From contig NZ_CP034073.1 in the NCBI RefSeq assembly GCF_003855155.1, positions 682,001-746,000 of the forward strand: a DNA stretch of 64,000 nucleotides. Reading direction: 5' to 3'. Of this stretch, positions 19,001 through 28,383 are shown piece by piece. Origin of the DNA: Shewanella psychromarinicola (GTDB lineage Bacteria > Pseudomonadota > Gammaproteobacteria > Enterobacterales > Shewanellaceae). Position 1 is the first letter of the stretch, and each line of letters opens with the position of its first letter. Below the pieces are notes generated by a model that worked only from the letters and a program-made list of their open reading frames with translations, ran no database searches and was not told where the DNA came from. Position numbers and translations under genes: made by a program.

Positions 19001-19260
19001 GATTTAGTTATGTACAAACCCTCGGTATTAGTACGTTAAAAATAGATAAAATGTTTGTCGACACCATCGGTCATGAAGATAACTTTAACGCCAAAACCAT
19101 TGACGCTATTATTTCATTTGCTCAAAAATCAGAATTATCCATGATTGCAGAAGGCGTAGAAAATGATAACCAAGTGGCATATTTAAGTGCACAAGGTGTG
19201 TATTTAATTCAAGGTTACATTTACTCAAAACCTTTGTCTGCGAAGCAGTTTTTTCAATAG
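19001..19260 (+). pseudogene. CSS-motif EAL phosphodiesterase, 3' part
   Basis: After the second gatttagt copy the frame continues YVQTLGISTLKIDKMFVDTI, then IAEGVE and QGYIYSKPLS, the final EAL motifs, and stops at 19260. The catalytic Lys (LKIDK) and the Glu of AEGVE are retained. It has no start of its own and is a remnant of the gene starting at 16203. Confidence 0.9.
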
Positions 19261-19275
19261 TCTGATTAGTTTTTA

Positions 19276-20623
19276 GGCTCTTCTCCGCTTAGGTGAGTCG
19301 ACTCATATCAAAACATTCAAATAACACTATTATTTACAACACTTTCTTATTTGTGAATAAGCGAATATACCTTGTCATCATTATCATCAGCCCTATTTAG
19401 CTTTAAAGGCCAATGTGTGAAGTCTTTTTCTATAGAAAAAGGCTCTCAGTCAGTTCTTGTGCGATGCAGCCGAGATCGACGGTTTAAGGTTAAAGAGCCA
19501 AGAACTGAAAGGCTTTGTACAGTCGATCACTATGTAAGAAGACGGGTACACGATCTACCTGTTAGTGGGCGTCCCTGTAGTATCGAAGTTGAACTCGCTC
19601 AGACCAGAGACAAAAACGGCAGAAGGTTAATTGAGGCTACAGAATACGTTGCAAAAGGAGCGCGATATACAGTTCGCTTCTGTCAGTTCATCAGCGGGTT
19701 GTGCCGGCACATGAGCATTCACGCAGTCTCTCAACATCTAGGTATTCGTTGGGAGACGGTAAAAAACATTGATAAGGAATATTTACATTCAACCCTACCA
19801 GGCTTGGAGCCCGCGAAGCTTAACAACTTAATCCATATTGGCGTTGATGAAGTAGCTAGAGCTAAAAGACATGACTATATGACTGTGGTATACGACTTGG
19901 TTTCTGGGCATTTAATTTGGGTCGAACACGGCAGAAAAGCAGCGATCCTTATTTCGTTCTTCGAGCAACTATCAACAGCGACGAGAGACGGTATTAAAGC
20001 GGTTTCAATGGATATGGGTCAGCCTTATCAATCCGCAGTAAGGAAAATGCTACCTAATGCCGATATAGTTTTCGACCGATTTCATGTGATGCAAAACTAC
20101 TGCCTGTTAATCAAAAAAGAACGCGCCAAAGCCTTTCGAAATGGTTCTCATGAAGAGAAAAAGATGCTCAAAGGAACATTGTTTCTCTTGCTAAAAAACG
20201 CCCATAAACTGGATGGCAGGCAGTCTGATAGGCTTGATGACTTACTCGAAAGTAACAAGACTCTCTGCATTGTTTATATGCTGAAAGAGCAGTTACAAGC
20301 GATATGGGATGAACCGTGTTACAAGTCGATGGTTAAGGCACTTGAAGCTTGGTGCGATCTTGCTAGGTCATCGAGGATGTTGTTCTTGAGTAATTATGCA
20401 GATGCGCTACTGGATAGAAAAGTAGGGGTCTGTAATTACGCAAAATATAGATTAACAAATGCTCGAGTTGAAGCAGGGAATGTCTCTATTGGTTTGCTCA
20501 GGCGAAGGGCTAGAGGGATACGAGACATTGAATATTTCAAACTCAAGATCAGACAAACATCAGTCCCTGATACCCATTCAATCTTTTATCCAAATATCAA
20601 GCTCATGTAAGCGGAGAAGAGCC
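19276..20623 (+). mobile_element. ISL3-family insertion sequence, copy 2
   Basis: The same 1348-bp element as at 5604-6951, with identical ends ggctcttctccgctta / taagcggagaagagcc. It lies 15 bases after the EAL stop codon. Its right flank, ctatagc, matches the left flank of copy 1 rather than its own left flank (gttttta). Confidence 0.92.
19372..20610 (+). CDS. ISL3-family transposase (copy 2)
   Basis: This 412-residue transposase is identical to the protein encoded at 5700-6938 except for three substitutions (RYTV for RYTA, MLFL for MLSL, HSIF for HSTF). The ISL3 catalytic motifs GVDEVAR, MDMGQPY and FDRFHVMQNY are intact and TTG is the apparent start. Either copy could mobilise the element or the whole bracketed block. 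Confidence 0.9.
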   Translation: MSSLSSALFSFKGQCVKSFSIEKGSQSVLVRCSRDRRFKVKEPRTERLCTVDHYVRRRVHDLPVSGRPCSIEVELAQTRDKNGRRLIEATEYVAKGARYTVRFCQFISGLCRHMSIHAVSQHLGIRWETVKNIDKEYLHSTLPGLEPAKLNNLIHIGVDEVARAKRHDYMTVVYDLVSGHLIWVEHGRKAAILISFFEQLSTATRDGIKAVSMDMGQPYQSAVRKMLPNADIVFDRFHVMQNYCLLIKKERAKAFRNGSHEEKKMLKGTLFLLLKNAHKLDGRQSDRLDDLLESNKTLCIVYMLKEQLQAIWDEPCYKSMVKALEAWCDLARSSRMLFLSNYADALLDRKVGVCNYAKYRLTNARVEAGNVSIGLLRRRARGIRDIEYFKLKIRQTSVPDTHSIFYPNIKLM

Positions 20624-20853
20624 CTATAGCTAGGTCTAAATAGGTACTCTAAGTACTTTGCTTGCTCAGACTTTAACCCTGTTTTCAATAACTTCACCGA
20701 CAGTGAATCAATCCCCTCTAGCATTCTTAACAGAAATACTTTTGGGTGCTTAGTTCTACCTTCTAACAGTGGCTTCAATGATCGAATATGACCTGAAACT
20801 CTCTTCTTTGGATCTATACCCGTGATCATTGAAAATGCTTGATTTTGTCCCAA
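20624..20853 (-). pseudogene. 5' part of the hypothetical gene split by the ISL3-bounded block
   Basis: A TTG at 20853 opens a basic, helical protein of about 75 residues (GHIRSLKPLLEGRTKHPKVF) that runs into the ISL3 edge after RPSY. It continues in frame at 5603 downward once the block is removed. The start lies only 20 bases from the IS630 transposase start on the opposite strand, so the true N-terminus may already have been lost to the IS630 insertion. Function unknown. Confidence 0.75.
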
Positions 20854-20872
20854 ATGGGATCATCATAGCCCT

Positions 20873-21724
20873 ATGAAACAAATTACACTCTCGCCAGAAC
20901 AAAAAGTAGCATTGGAAACTCGATATAAAAGCTCGAGTGATAGGCGTGAGTGTGATCGCATTAAAGCCATTTTACTACGCGATGAAAATTGGCCAACGCC
21001 AATGATTGCCCAAGCGTTACGTATTCACGAAACGACCGTAGTTCGATACATTGATGCCTATGCTCACGACCAAAAACTCACGTGTAATAGTGGCGGCTCC
21101 TTAAGTTATCTGAGTCAAGAGCAAACTGAACTATTGATTGCACACCTGTGTGAGGTGACCTACTTGCATAGCCATCAAATAGTCGCTTATATCTCAGAAC
21201 AATTTCAGATTAAGTACACAGTGTCAGGCCTCAATAAATGGCTGCATAAACATCAGTTCAGCTATAAAAACCCTAAAGGGGTTCCTCACAAATTTGATGA
21301 AGACAAACAAACGGCTTTCATTGAATATTATGAGCAACTAAAATCCTCGTTAACCCCTGATGAACCGTTATTATTTATGGATGCGGTTCATCCGACCCAA
21401 GCCACAAAAATCACCGCTGGCTGGATAAAAAAAGGCGTTGATAAACCGATAGAAACGACGGGAAGCCGAACCCGTATTAACGTGGTTGGTGCAATCCGAC
21501 TTGGTCACTTAACAGAAGCGGTCATTGAGCAATATAGCAAAACGGTTAACGGTGCATCCATCATCGATTTTTTAAACCAAATTAGAGCGCGTTACTCAAC
21601 AAGTGGTGTTATCCATTTGGTGCTTGATGGCGCTGGATACCATCGAAATGCCTTAGTGGTTAAAGAGGCTGAACATCTGAATATAACATTGCATTACCTG
21701 CCGCCTTATAGTCCAAATTTAAAC
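20873..21724 (+). pseudogene. IS630-family transposase truncated by IS66
   Basis: About 284 residues of an IS630-type DDE transposase are present. There is an N-terminal helix-turn-helix (MIAQALRIHETTVVRYI), a second one (VSGLNKWLHKHQFSYKNP), and the catalytic blocks LLFMDAVHPTQ and HLVLDGAGYHRN. The gene stops at LPPYSPNLN, right where the conserved P-I-E-R-L-W segment with the catalytic Glu should follow, because the IS66 element begins at 21725. The missing 3' end and right terminus are not found beyond the IS66 element. The element is defective. Confidence 0.88.
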
Positions 21725-21759
21725 GTAAGCGGTCAATTAAGCGGTGGAGCCCGATATCA

Positions 21760-23265
21760 TCAAGCTTTTAGATCGGCATGCCAAGGTAATAAATCACTTA
21801 AATCAGCAAATTTATCCCGTTGTGGCAGTTCCGTGAAAAGTTTTTGGAAGTAAAAGTACGGGTTAATATCGTTGGCACGGCAAGTCATCACCAAGCTATA
21901 AAGTGCAGCACTGGCTTTTGCACCATTTACCGATTGGCAGAACATCCAGTTTTTCCGCCCCGTCGTAAACGGCCTGATATCGCGTTCAGTGACATTATTA
22001 TCAATGCCTAATTCACCTGATTCAAGGTAACGCCTCAGTTTTTCCCACTGATTCAATGTGTACTTGATTGCTACCCCAATTTTACTTTTGGGCAGGACTG
22101 TTTTCTCGCTTTTTTCTAACCATTCATGCAACGATGTTAAGATTGGCTCAGCCTTTTCCTGCCGGAGTGATTTTCGCTTATCGGGCGGTAATGTTTTTGC
22201 CCGCTTTTCTATTGCATACAGTTTTTGAATATAATTGATACCGACTGTTGCTTTGCCGGTTTTCTTCGGTTGCACCGCTAAGGCATCGTGGAATTTGCGT
22301 CTGGCGTGTGCCCAGCACCCGACTGGCATTATTCCTTCTATATTGTCGTAAACACTGTAACCATCACATTGTAAATATCCGGCATAATCTGCTAGAAATG
22401 CTTCTGGGCAACTGCGTGCACGACTCGGTTGATAATCATAAATAACAACAGGGTTATCGCTAAATTCATTGCTGCGATAGACCCACATATAGGATTTAGT
22501 TGCTGCTTTTCTATCTGGTTCATCCAATACTTGCACCGTTGTTTCATCTGCGCACAGCGTTGATTGAGCGAGTAGATTAGCTTTCATCGCAGCAATTAAC
22601 GGCCTAACTAATTCGGCACTGGCTATGCACCAATTGGCCAGTGTAGCGCGGCTAATATTTAAACCGCCACGGGCAAATATGTCGGTTAACCGATAAAGCG
22701 GTAGGGCATCACAGTATTTGGCGGTCACCACAGCCGCAAGCGCTTCAGGGCTGGCGATACTCTGGGGGATCGGCTGTGCAGGCTTAGGCGCGGTAATGAC
22801 AGAGGTACTGGTTGATGTTGTTTCACATTCACGGCAAGCATACTTGGTTTGCCTGTGCTTAATGACGCTGATCTTCTCTGGAATAATGTTGACTTGTTCG
22901 CTTTCTTGCACACCGCATTCACGCATCACATGACCACAGCAATCGCACATAGGGCTGTCAAGAGTATAAGATCTTTCTTCACGTTCAAGGTGCTCAGGTA
23001 ATCGTTTTCGACCCGTTTTACCTTGTTGTTTATTTTCATTTTTATTTGTGGATTGATCCTGCTCAGCTTCATTGAATGTGCCTTTCGGCATTTTCTCACT
23101 GCGTTGACCAAACTGCTTATTGCGGTTGAGTTGCAATTGTTCCAAAGCGATATTAAGGCGGTTTTCCAAGTCTTTATTTTTAGCATTGAGCACCTGATTT
23201 TCATGCTGCAACATTGCCAGCATTTTTTTTAGTTGTTCAATATTATCAGGCTGTTCAGTTGTCAT
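21760..23265 (-). CDS. tnpC: IS66 transposase TnpC
   Basis: This intact 501-residue transposase has a coiled-coil leader (about 1-55) and a zinc finger (CDCCGHVMRECG and CRECETTS, about 108-150). The IS66 DDE domain follows (CADETTVQVL, QCDGYSVYDN, GCWAHARRKF), then the C-terminal block NNVTERDIRPFTTGRKNWMF. Comparison with the tnpC at 11444-13042 shows where the amber stop lies in that copy. Confidence 0.94.
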   Translation of the reverse strand: MTTEQPDNIEQLKKMLAMLQHENQVLNAKNKDLENRLNIALEQLQLNRNKQFGQRSEKMPKGTFNEAEQDQSTNKNENKQQGKTGRKRLPEHLEREERSYTLDSPMCDCCGHVMRECGVQESEQVNIIPEKISVIKHRQTKYACRECETTSTSTSVITAPKPAQPIPQSIASPEALAAVVTAKYCDALPLYRLTDIFARGGLNISRATLANWCIASAELVRPLIAAMKANLLAQSTLCADETTVQVLDEPDRKAATKSYMWVYRSNEFSDNPVVIYDYQPSRARSCPEAFLADYAGYLQCDGYSVYDNIEGIMPVGCWAHARRKFHDALAVQPKKTGKATVGINYIQKLYAIEKRAKTLPPDKRKSLRQEKAEPILTSLHEWLEKSEKTVLPKSKIGVAIKYTLNQWEKLRRYLESGELGIDNNVTERDIRPFTTGRKNWMFCQSVNGAKASAALYSLVMTCRANDINPYFYFQKLFTELPQRDKFADLSDLLPWHADLKA

Positions 23266-23349
23266 TAATTAGCGTTCAAGACCAATAGATAGCGCTAGTT
23301 TGCCTGCTGTATTTGATCATGCAACCGCTATTTAGCGATCCAGTGATGA

Positions 23350-23700
23350 TCACCTCACTGTCAGGCCATTTAAGGGTTTATGCCCATGGGATACTTCTAA
23401 CGATAAGCCTGATAGTAACCAATTTAGCTGATGCTGGTTGATTGTCAGCGCGTCTTGTTCGTCGTTAGCGCCAGGCCACTTAAAGCGACCTTTTTCTAGC
23501 CGCCGATAGTAAAGCCAAAAACCATTAGTATCCCAAAATAAAATCTTAATTTTGTCCCGGTGGCGATTACAAAAAATAAACCAGGCTTGATTCAACGGAT
23601 CCATTTCCAATACATCACTGACGATTAAAGATAAGCCATCAATGGCTTTACGCATGTCGGTATGGCCGGTAACAAGATAAATCTGCTTATGTGGTGTCAT
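23350..23700 (-). CDS. tnpB: IS66 accessory protein TnpB (IS66 Orf2-like)
   Basis: The 116-residue protein has typical TnpB blocks YLVTGHTDMRKAIDGLSLIV, FIFCNRHRDKIKILFWD, FWLYYRRLEKGRFKWP and LNWLLSGL. It lies between tnpA (four-base overlap) and tnpC, as in other IS66 elements, and is intact. Confidence 0.93.
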   Translation of the reverse strand: MTPHKQIYLVTGHTDMRKAIDGLSLIVSDVLEMDPLNQAWFIFCNRHRDKIKILFWDTNGFWLYYRRLEKGRFKWPGANDEQDALTINQHQLNWLLSGLSLEVSHGHKPLNGLTVR

Positions 23701-23999
23701 GCTGATAGCACGCGTAAAAATTGTTGTAATTTGCTTGGCGCTAATGAGGCTGGAAAAGAAAACAGATAGCCGTTGGGCAATGCCAGCGTGAGTGGCTGGT
23801 CAGGTTTAATTTCAAGAAAAATCAGCGGCACCACTTTTTGCTTAGTTGATGACGAATGCGGGTTAAGTTTTTTAGTCCACGCATAAAATGTAGATAGGGT
23901 TAAGTCATTGGTTTTACAAAATTCAGCTTTGGTTAATTTACTTTCAGTTTGCTGCTGAAAAATGCGTTGCCAGTATTGTATTTTATCGTTTTTTGACAT
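23697..23999 (-). CDS. tnpA: IS66 accessory protein TnpA
   Basis: The 100-residue protein starts with KIQYWQRIFQQQTESKLTKA and FCKTNDLTLSTFYAWTKKL, the helix-turn-helix-like pattern of IS66 TnpA. It is the first gene of the element and overlaps tnpB by four bases. It shares size and position with the tnpA at 10708-11016. Confidence 0.86.
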   Translation of the reverse strand: MSKNDKIQYWQRIFQQQTESKLTKAEFCKTNDLTLSTFYAWTKKLNPHSSSTKQKVVPLIFLEIKPDQPLTLALPNGYLFSFPASLAPSKLQQFLRVLSA

Positions 24000-24080
24000 G
24001 ATTATTTTCCTAGATTTAGTTAGGAAATAATCATGTCACATTTGAAGATTATTGGTATGTGCGGTTAATTGAGCGCTTAC

Positions 24081-24913
24081 TGTTAAATGGGCAGGATAAG
24101 TAATACCTGAATTTGACTGTCCCACTAACAACACTTCTTCTGATGCTTCAGACATACCTAGTAGAGAGCGCATTTCGGTATAGTCAGCGTGGATATTTCG
24201 ACTTGCCAATTTATAGTTATGAGACCAAGCCCCTAATCCTATGTATTTTCGTAACTTTTCGATTTTACTTCCATTTGCGTATTTTCGTGCCCAGTGGAAG
24301 GATTTCTCATCACCTGCAAGTTCAGCTTTCAAAGCAAGAGCTTGATTTAAATACTCATCAGAATAAGGTTCAAGATTCATGTCTTGTGCCGTTTTTTGAT
24401 ACTCTTCAATGCCTTCGACATTTTTGATTTGCCCATGACGTACAAAGTCGATGGCTGCATCCTTCCATGCTTGTTAATTATTAAGCAATTTACCGATATT
24501 TCGAACAAGGTTCTCCAACGAGCAAGAGCTCCATCAGCATAGCCACCTTTCAGTAGATGAATTATTTCGGAAGTGATTCGACAAGCATGAGCGTGTTGTC
24601 GCATTAACACACCAAGTAGCGGATCGTTCTCTAAATCAGGAATAGATGTAAAATTCTCTTGGAATACAACTCCTGCCTCTTGATCTGTAATATAAAATAG
24701 ATCTAACTTATCAAAGCCACCTTCCCAACGGGCTAAATTTCGCTCGATAAAGCTTTGATGGTTTGCACCATGTTGAGCTATTTCAGCTTTTTCATTTGCT
24801 CGACTTGAATCGAGAAACAAACCTACGGCTTTATCTAACACATCATTAACGTTGTACTCTTTGCCATCTTTATTCAACAGGCTTTCTGCATATTCAATGA
24901 CTTCATCAAACAC
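24081..24913 (-). pseudogene. DUF5677-type protein gene, frameshifted and 3'-truncated by IS66
   Basis: The first frame (24913 down to about 24475) encodes a soluble helical protein with LLKGGYADGALARWRTLFEI, a block I associate with the DUF5677 family. The frame is then lost. A second frame, open from about 24470, resumes with QAWKDAAIDFVRHGQIKN and LGAWSHNYKLASRNIHADYTE and ends at the IS66 edge after SGITYPAHLT. Both halves belong to one gene; a small deletion at about 24475 is likely because some family residues between the halves seem missing. The function of DUF5677 is not established; some members occur in defence-related settings, which is background rather than evidence here. Confidence 0.75.
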
Positions 24914-24979
24914 TGTAATCTCTCCTTAATTGAGCAAGTATTCTTGCTCTAAAATAATATAAAAATTTAGTGCGTATAC

Positions 24980-26026
24980 TCAGAGATCAAACACTCTCAA
25001 CTTACGACCTTCTTCAGCGCTGTCAATGCCGAGTCCAATAAGTCTCATGACCAAAAGGGCCTGCTCTGCCATTACTGGATTTGGGCTGCCAAGACAAATC
25101 GCATCGCGAATGCCTTCATAATATGCTTGGTAATTGCCTGGTGTCGTTATGATGTATTGATCGATAATCGCGTCTTTGTGTTTCAGCGATAATTTGCAAG
25201 AAAGTGGATCGTTTCCCCACCCCGGAGTTCCAGGCTGCTGACCTGACTTAAGCGCATTCTCCTGCGTATCAAGACCAAACTTAGTAAAGCTGCCACTAGT
25301 GCCATGCACTGTCATACGTGGGCCAGGGTTAGCAACCAATGCACTACCATGAAGAATTACCCGCTTTTCGTCATATCCCAGCACGGCATGAAACCAGTCA
25401 TCTGCGAATGCTCCATCACGTTGTTGGGCCAGGTCTAACCACATTGTTTTTGGTGTACCAAACAACTGCAGTGCCTGATCGAGTAAATGCGATCCCAAGT
25501 CAAACCACAAACCTCCTCCTAGAGCAGCCGACTCACGCCAGCGCGTTTGAACTTCAGGCCTATAGCGGTCAAAGTGTGATTCAAAATGTGTCACACGGCC
25601 TAGTGAACCTTCGCGCAACACCTTCTTCAACGTCAAAAAATCGGAATCCCAACGGCGATTATGAAATACTGATAGCAGCCGATCATATTGATGAGCGAGC
25701 TTAATAAGCTCCTTACCTTCACTAGTAGTGAGAGTGAATGGCTTATCCAAAACTACGTGTTTACCGGCTGCTAGAGCCGCTGCCGCAAGAGGAAAATGCG
25801 TATCATTGGGAGTTGGAATAACCACCAAATCTATATCAGCGCAGGAAAATAACTCTTCGGGGGATGAGAACACAGCCAAATCAGGTTGGTCTATATGCAC
25901 CTTTGCCGGATTGCTGGAGGATATTGCGGCGAGTTGTAGGCCCGATACAGCCTTAATCAATGGTGCATGAAACGTTTTTGCGGCATAGCCGTAACCAACG
26001 ATGCCTGTTTTGAGTATCTTTGTCAT
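24980..26026 (-). CDS. Gfo/Idh/MocA-family NAD(P)-dependent oxidoreductase
   Basis: The 348-residue cytosolic enzyme starts with a Rossmann motif GIVGYGYAAKTFH (about 8-20) followed by the LDKPFT motif (about 93-98; the family EKP motif with its Lys). The C-terminal GFO/IDH/MOCA domain carries GGGLWFDLGSHLLDQALQLF, whose His is the usual catalytic candidate. It resembles YdgJ-like members. Substrate is unknown, most likely a sugar, polyol or derivative. It lies 568 bases downstream of the PTS genes on the same strand, after their likely terminator, so it is probably transcribed separately. Its product may still act on an imported sugar. Confidence 0.9.
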   Translation of the reverse strand: MTKILKTGIVGYGYAAKTFHAPLIKAVSGLQLAAISSSNPAKVHIDQPDLAVFSSPEELFSCADIDLVVIPTPNDTHFPLAAAALAAGKHVVLDKPFTLTTSEGKELIKLAHQYDRLLSVFHNRRWDSDFLTLKKVLREGSLGRVTHFESHFDRYRPEVQTRWRESAALGGGLWFDLGSHLLDQALQLFGTPKTMWLDLAQQRDGAFADDWFHAVLGYDEKRVILHGSALVANPGPRMTVHGTSGSFTKFGLDTQENALKSGQQPGTPGWGNDPLSCKLSLKHKDAIIDQYIITTPGNYQAYYEGIRDAICLGSPNPVMAEQALLVMRLIGLGIDSAEEGRKLRVFDL

Positions 26027-26594
26027 AAATTAATTCCTAGCGTGAGCAACCAAAAATTTGATCATCGTCACTACCTATAAAAATTGCTCTATTTTGTGAA
26101 TTCCGTTACATAACAATTTGCTGACCGAATTTTTAATATTATAAAAATGAATTTGCCTTATTTATGTAAATGCATTTTTAACCTGTCGGTGTCACAATAC
26201 CACTGCATAAATATTGTAGTTTGTAAAACTTCAGACTGGGGGGTTCTAGTGGTGTGAGGTATCGATAATTTAATGTTAGAACGTTGTCTTTATTACTGAC
26301 ACCCGGCAACTTACCAACAAGCTTACAAAGTCTTCAAACCATTTAAATTAATTTTTCAATAACTTACCCTCACCCGCTTCGGTGGGTTCATCGACATATT
26401 ACTCATATAAACCTTGAGTATAAAATTATTAAAAAGCCGCATCATTTCTGATGAGGCTTATTCTGTTCTACGCTAATCGAACACTTTCCTAAAAAGCCTT
26501 TTCAAATTCAATTGTTGGCTATTAACATGTGGTCAATACTGTCATCATATTGTAATACTCATATATCTGACTGCATCACCTCTTCTTAACAGCT
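26027..26594. other. intergenic region between ptsG-like gene and oxidoreductase
   Basis: This holds the likely ptsG terminator (26432-26462). The remainder should contain the promoter of the oxidoreductase gene. No further gene or clear operator was seen. Confidence 0.4.
26432..26462 (-). terminator. likely terminator after the PTS genes
   Basis: On the minus strand the sequence aagcctcatcag aaat gatgcggctt forms a stem with one mismatch pair and is followed by tttaataatttt. It lies about 130 bases after the ptsG-like stop codon. Confidence 0.6.
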
Positions 26595-28346
26595 TCAGTC
26601 GGCAAAAGTCTCATTTAACACGCTGGCTAGTCCTGTTGTTTTCATACTAAAAATTAAATGAACCAAGTTCGGATTTAAAACCAACACAGCTTCAATGCCA
26701 TGGGCTTGAAGGGCGGTACTGTCTAATAGACTGGCATCTTTCACTTCTAAGCGTAAACGATTATCGGCAATAGCACGACATGAACTCACGTCACCCAATA
26801 GTGGCAGGATGGCTTGAGCTTGCTCGCGATCCTTTGCTGAAATGTTAACCGTTGCGGTTGCTATTACAGGCGTGGGAGTCGCAGCAAGATAGCCACCTGA
26901 CGCGAGCATTTCATCAATTTCGGTACGTGACACTTCGGCGATTGTCCCCACAATAGCTTGTACCGCATTTCCCGAAATCAACACGCCACTGGCGCCTAAC
27001 TGCTTCAATCTAGCCTGATCCACTTTACTGGTATCGCGCACATCCATCCGTAAGCGGGTAATACAAGAATCCACATTGACTAGGTTCTCTGGTCCGCCGA
27101 AGGCTTCGATAAAGTTACGCGCTCTTTCTGTCCCTTCTGATGAGACTAGCTCTAATTCGACATCCATTCGGCCTGGCGTTTTCAAGTCAAACTTCAAAAT
27201 TAAGAATCTAAACACCACGTAATACAGCGCCGCATAAATGAGACCTAACACCACCAGCAACCAGATTTTTTGCGAATGACCTGAAAGAACAAGAAAATCG
27301 ATCAAACCGTGCGAGAAGGAGGTTCCATGAACAACACCCAACATATTTACTAGCACATAAGCAAGACCAGCCATTAACGCATGTACTACATAAAGTAATG
27401 GTGCGGCAAATAAGAATGCAAACTCAATGGGTTCAGTAATTCCGGTTAAAAATGCGGTTAACGCTGCCGAAATCATGATACTACCGACCATGACACGATT
27501 TTCTGGGCGCGCAGTATGCCAAATCGCCATTGCAGCAGCAGGTAAACCAAACATTTTAAACAAATAGCCTCCCGCAAGTTGACCGAAGCCATTACCAGCA
27601 GCTCGACTCGCATCGTCTGCTTGCAAATAACACGTCAGTACGCCAGTTGCAGGTTTACCTAAACTGTCAACACAATTGCCCGCTTCGAAGAAGAAAGGTA
27701 CGTTCCATACATGGTGTAAACCGGCTGGAATTAACGAACGCTCAACCACACCATAAATACCAAAAGCTAATGTTGGATTTTGATATGCCGCCCAATGGGA
27801 AAATGCAGCAATAGCATTACCTATCGGAGGCCAAATTAACGATAAGATAACTCCCGCAAAGATCGCTCCAAAACCAGTAATAATAGGCACACTTCGTTTA
27901 CCTGAGAAGAATCCAAGATATGAAGGTAATTGAATTTTAAAGAAACGGTTAAAGGTCGCTGCAGCAATAGCACCGGCAATCATACCGCCAAACACGCCTA
28001 CATCAGTACCAGGTTCAAGTACGCCGATGGTTTTAACCATGATGGCATATCCCACTAAGGCCGCCATAGCAGCCACACCATCATTTTTAGCAAATCCTAA
28101 CGCGATACCTATCGCGAATAGCAATCCCATATTGCTAAAGATGGCTTCGCCCGCTTGTACCATTAACACATTGACGATATCGGGGAGCACACTAAAACCT
28201 GCGCTCCCAACGCCTAATAAGATACCTGCTACGGGTAATACAGAAACCGGCAACATGACCGATTTACCCACTTTTTGTAAAACCGAAAATGCGCCACTCA
28301 TCATAGCCTTCTTCGGTTTAGCTGCTGTTATTGTTTTAGATGTCAT
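26595..28346 (-). CDS. ptsG: PTS glucose-type EIICB permease with degenerate extra EIIB-like tail
   Basis: This membrane protein (583 residues) imports and phosphorylates a sugar of the glucose/N-acetylglucosamine PTS family. The EIIC domain (about 15-390) closely follows E. coli PtsG, with [46 protein letters not shown] and TGITEPIEF. The EIIB domain follows, with the phosphorylated Cys in [11 protein letters not shown] further C-terminal part of about 80 residues resembles a second EIIB ([16 protein letters not shown]...) but has Ala where the active Cys would be. PtsG-type specificity for glucose is inferred from similarity; N-acetylglucosamine is possible. The gene follows the EIIA-HPr-EI gene after 37 bases and probably shares its transcript. 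Confidence 0.88.
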   Translation of the reverse strand: MTSKTITAAKPKKAMMSGAFSVLQKVGKSVMLPVSVLPVAGILLGVGSAGFSVLPDIVNVLMVQAGEAIFSNMGLLFAIGIALGFAKNDGVAAMAALVGYAIMVKTIGVLEPGTDVGVFGGMIAGAIAAATFNRFFKIQLPSYLGFFSGKRSVPIITGFGAIFAGVILSLIWPPIGNAIAAFSHWAAYQNPTLAFGIYGVVERSLIPAGLHHVWNVPFFFEAGNCVDSLGKPATGVLTCYLQADDASRAAGNGFGQLAGGYLFKMFGLPAAAMAIWHTARPENRVMVGSIMISAALTAFLTGITEPIEFAFLFAAPLLYVVHALMAGLAYVLVNMLGVVHGTSFSHGLIDFLVLSGHSQKIWLLVVLGLIYAALYYVVFRFLILKFDLKTPGRMDVELELVSSEGTERARNFIEAFGGPENLVNVDSCITRLRMDVRDTSKVDQARLKQLGASGVLISGNAVQAIVGTIAEVSRTEIDEMLASGGYLAATPTPVIATATVNISAKDREQAQAILPLLGDVSSCRAIADNRLRLEVKDASLLDSTALQAHGIEAVLVLNPNLVHLIFSMKTTGLASVLNETFAD

Positions 28347-28383
28347 AATACAACCTTAGAAATTTTAATAGATTACCAAGTGA

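Larger units (their letters stand above)
5604..20623. mobile_element. ISL3-bounded composite-transposon-like block
   Basis: Two direct copies of the same 1348-bp ISL3-family element form the ends of this 15,020-bp block. The outer flanks carry the same 7 bases, ctatagc (5597-5603 and 20624-20630), while the inner flanks do not match each other. This pattern is expected if the whole block transposed as one unit into the minus-strand gene now at 5359-5603 and 20624-20853. It would also fit a single insertion followed by recombination with a second IS-bearing molecule. Cargo includes hemB, a 90-residue protein gene, a broken CSS-EAL gene and several other mobile elements. Confidence 0.75.
21725..24080 (-). 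mobile_element. complete IS66-family element (tnpA, tnpB, tnpC)
   Basis: The 2356-bp element has inverted ends gtaagcggtcaattaagcgg (left) and gcggttaattgagcgcttac (right) and all three genes on the minus strand, each intact. Its 8-bp flanks (atttaaac and tgttaaat) do not match. The left side cuts an IS630 transposase and the right side cuts a DUF5677 gene, so adjacent DNA was probably deleted after insertion. Confidence 0.92.
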
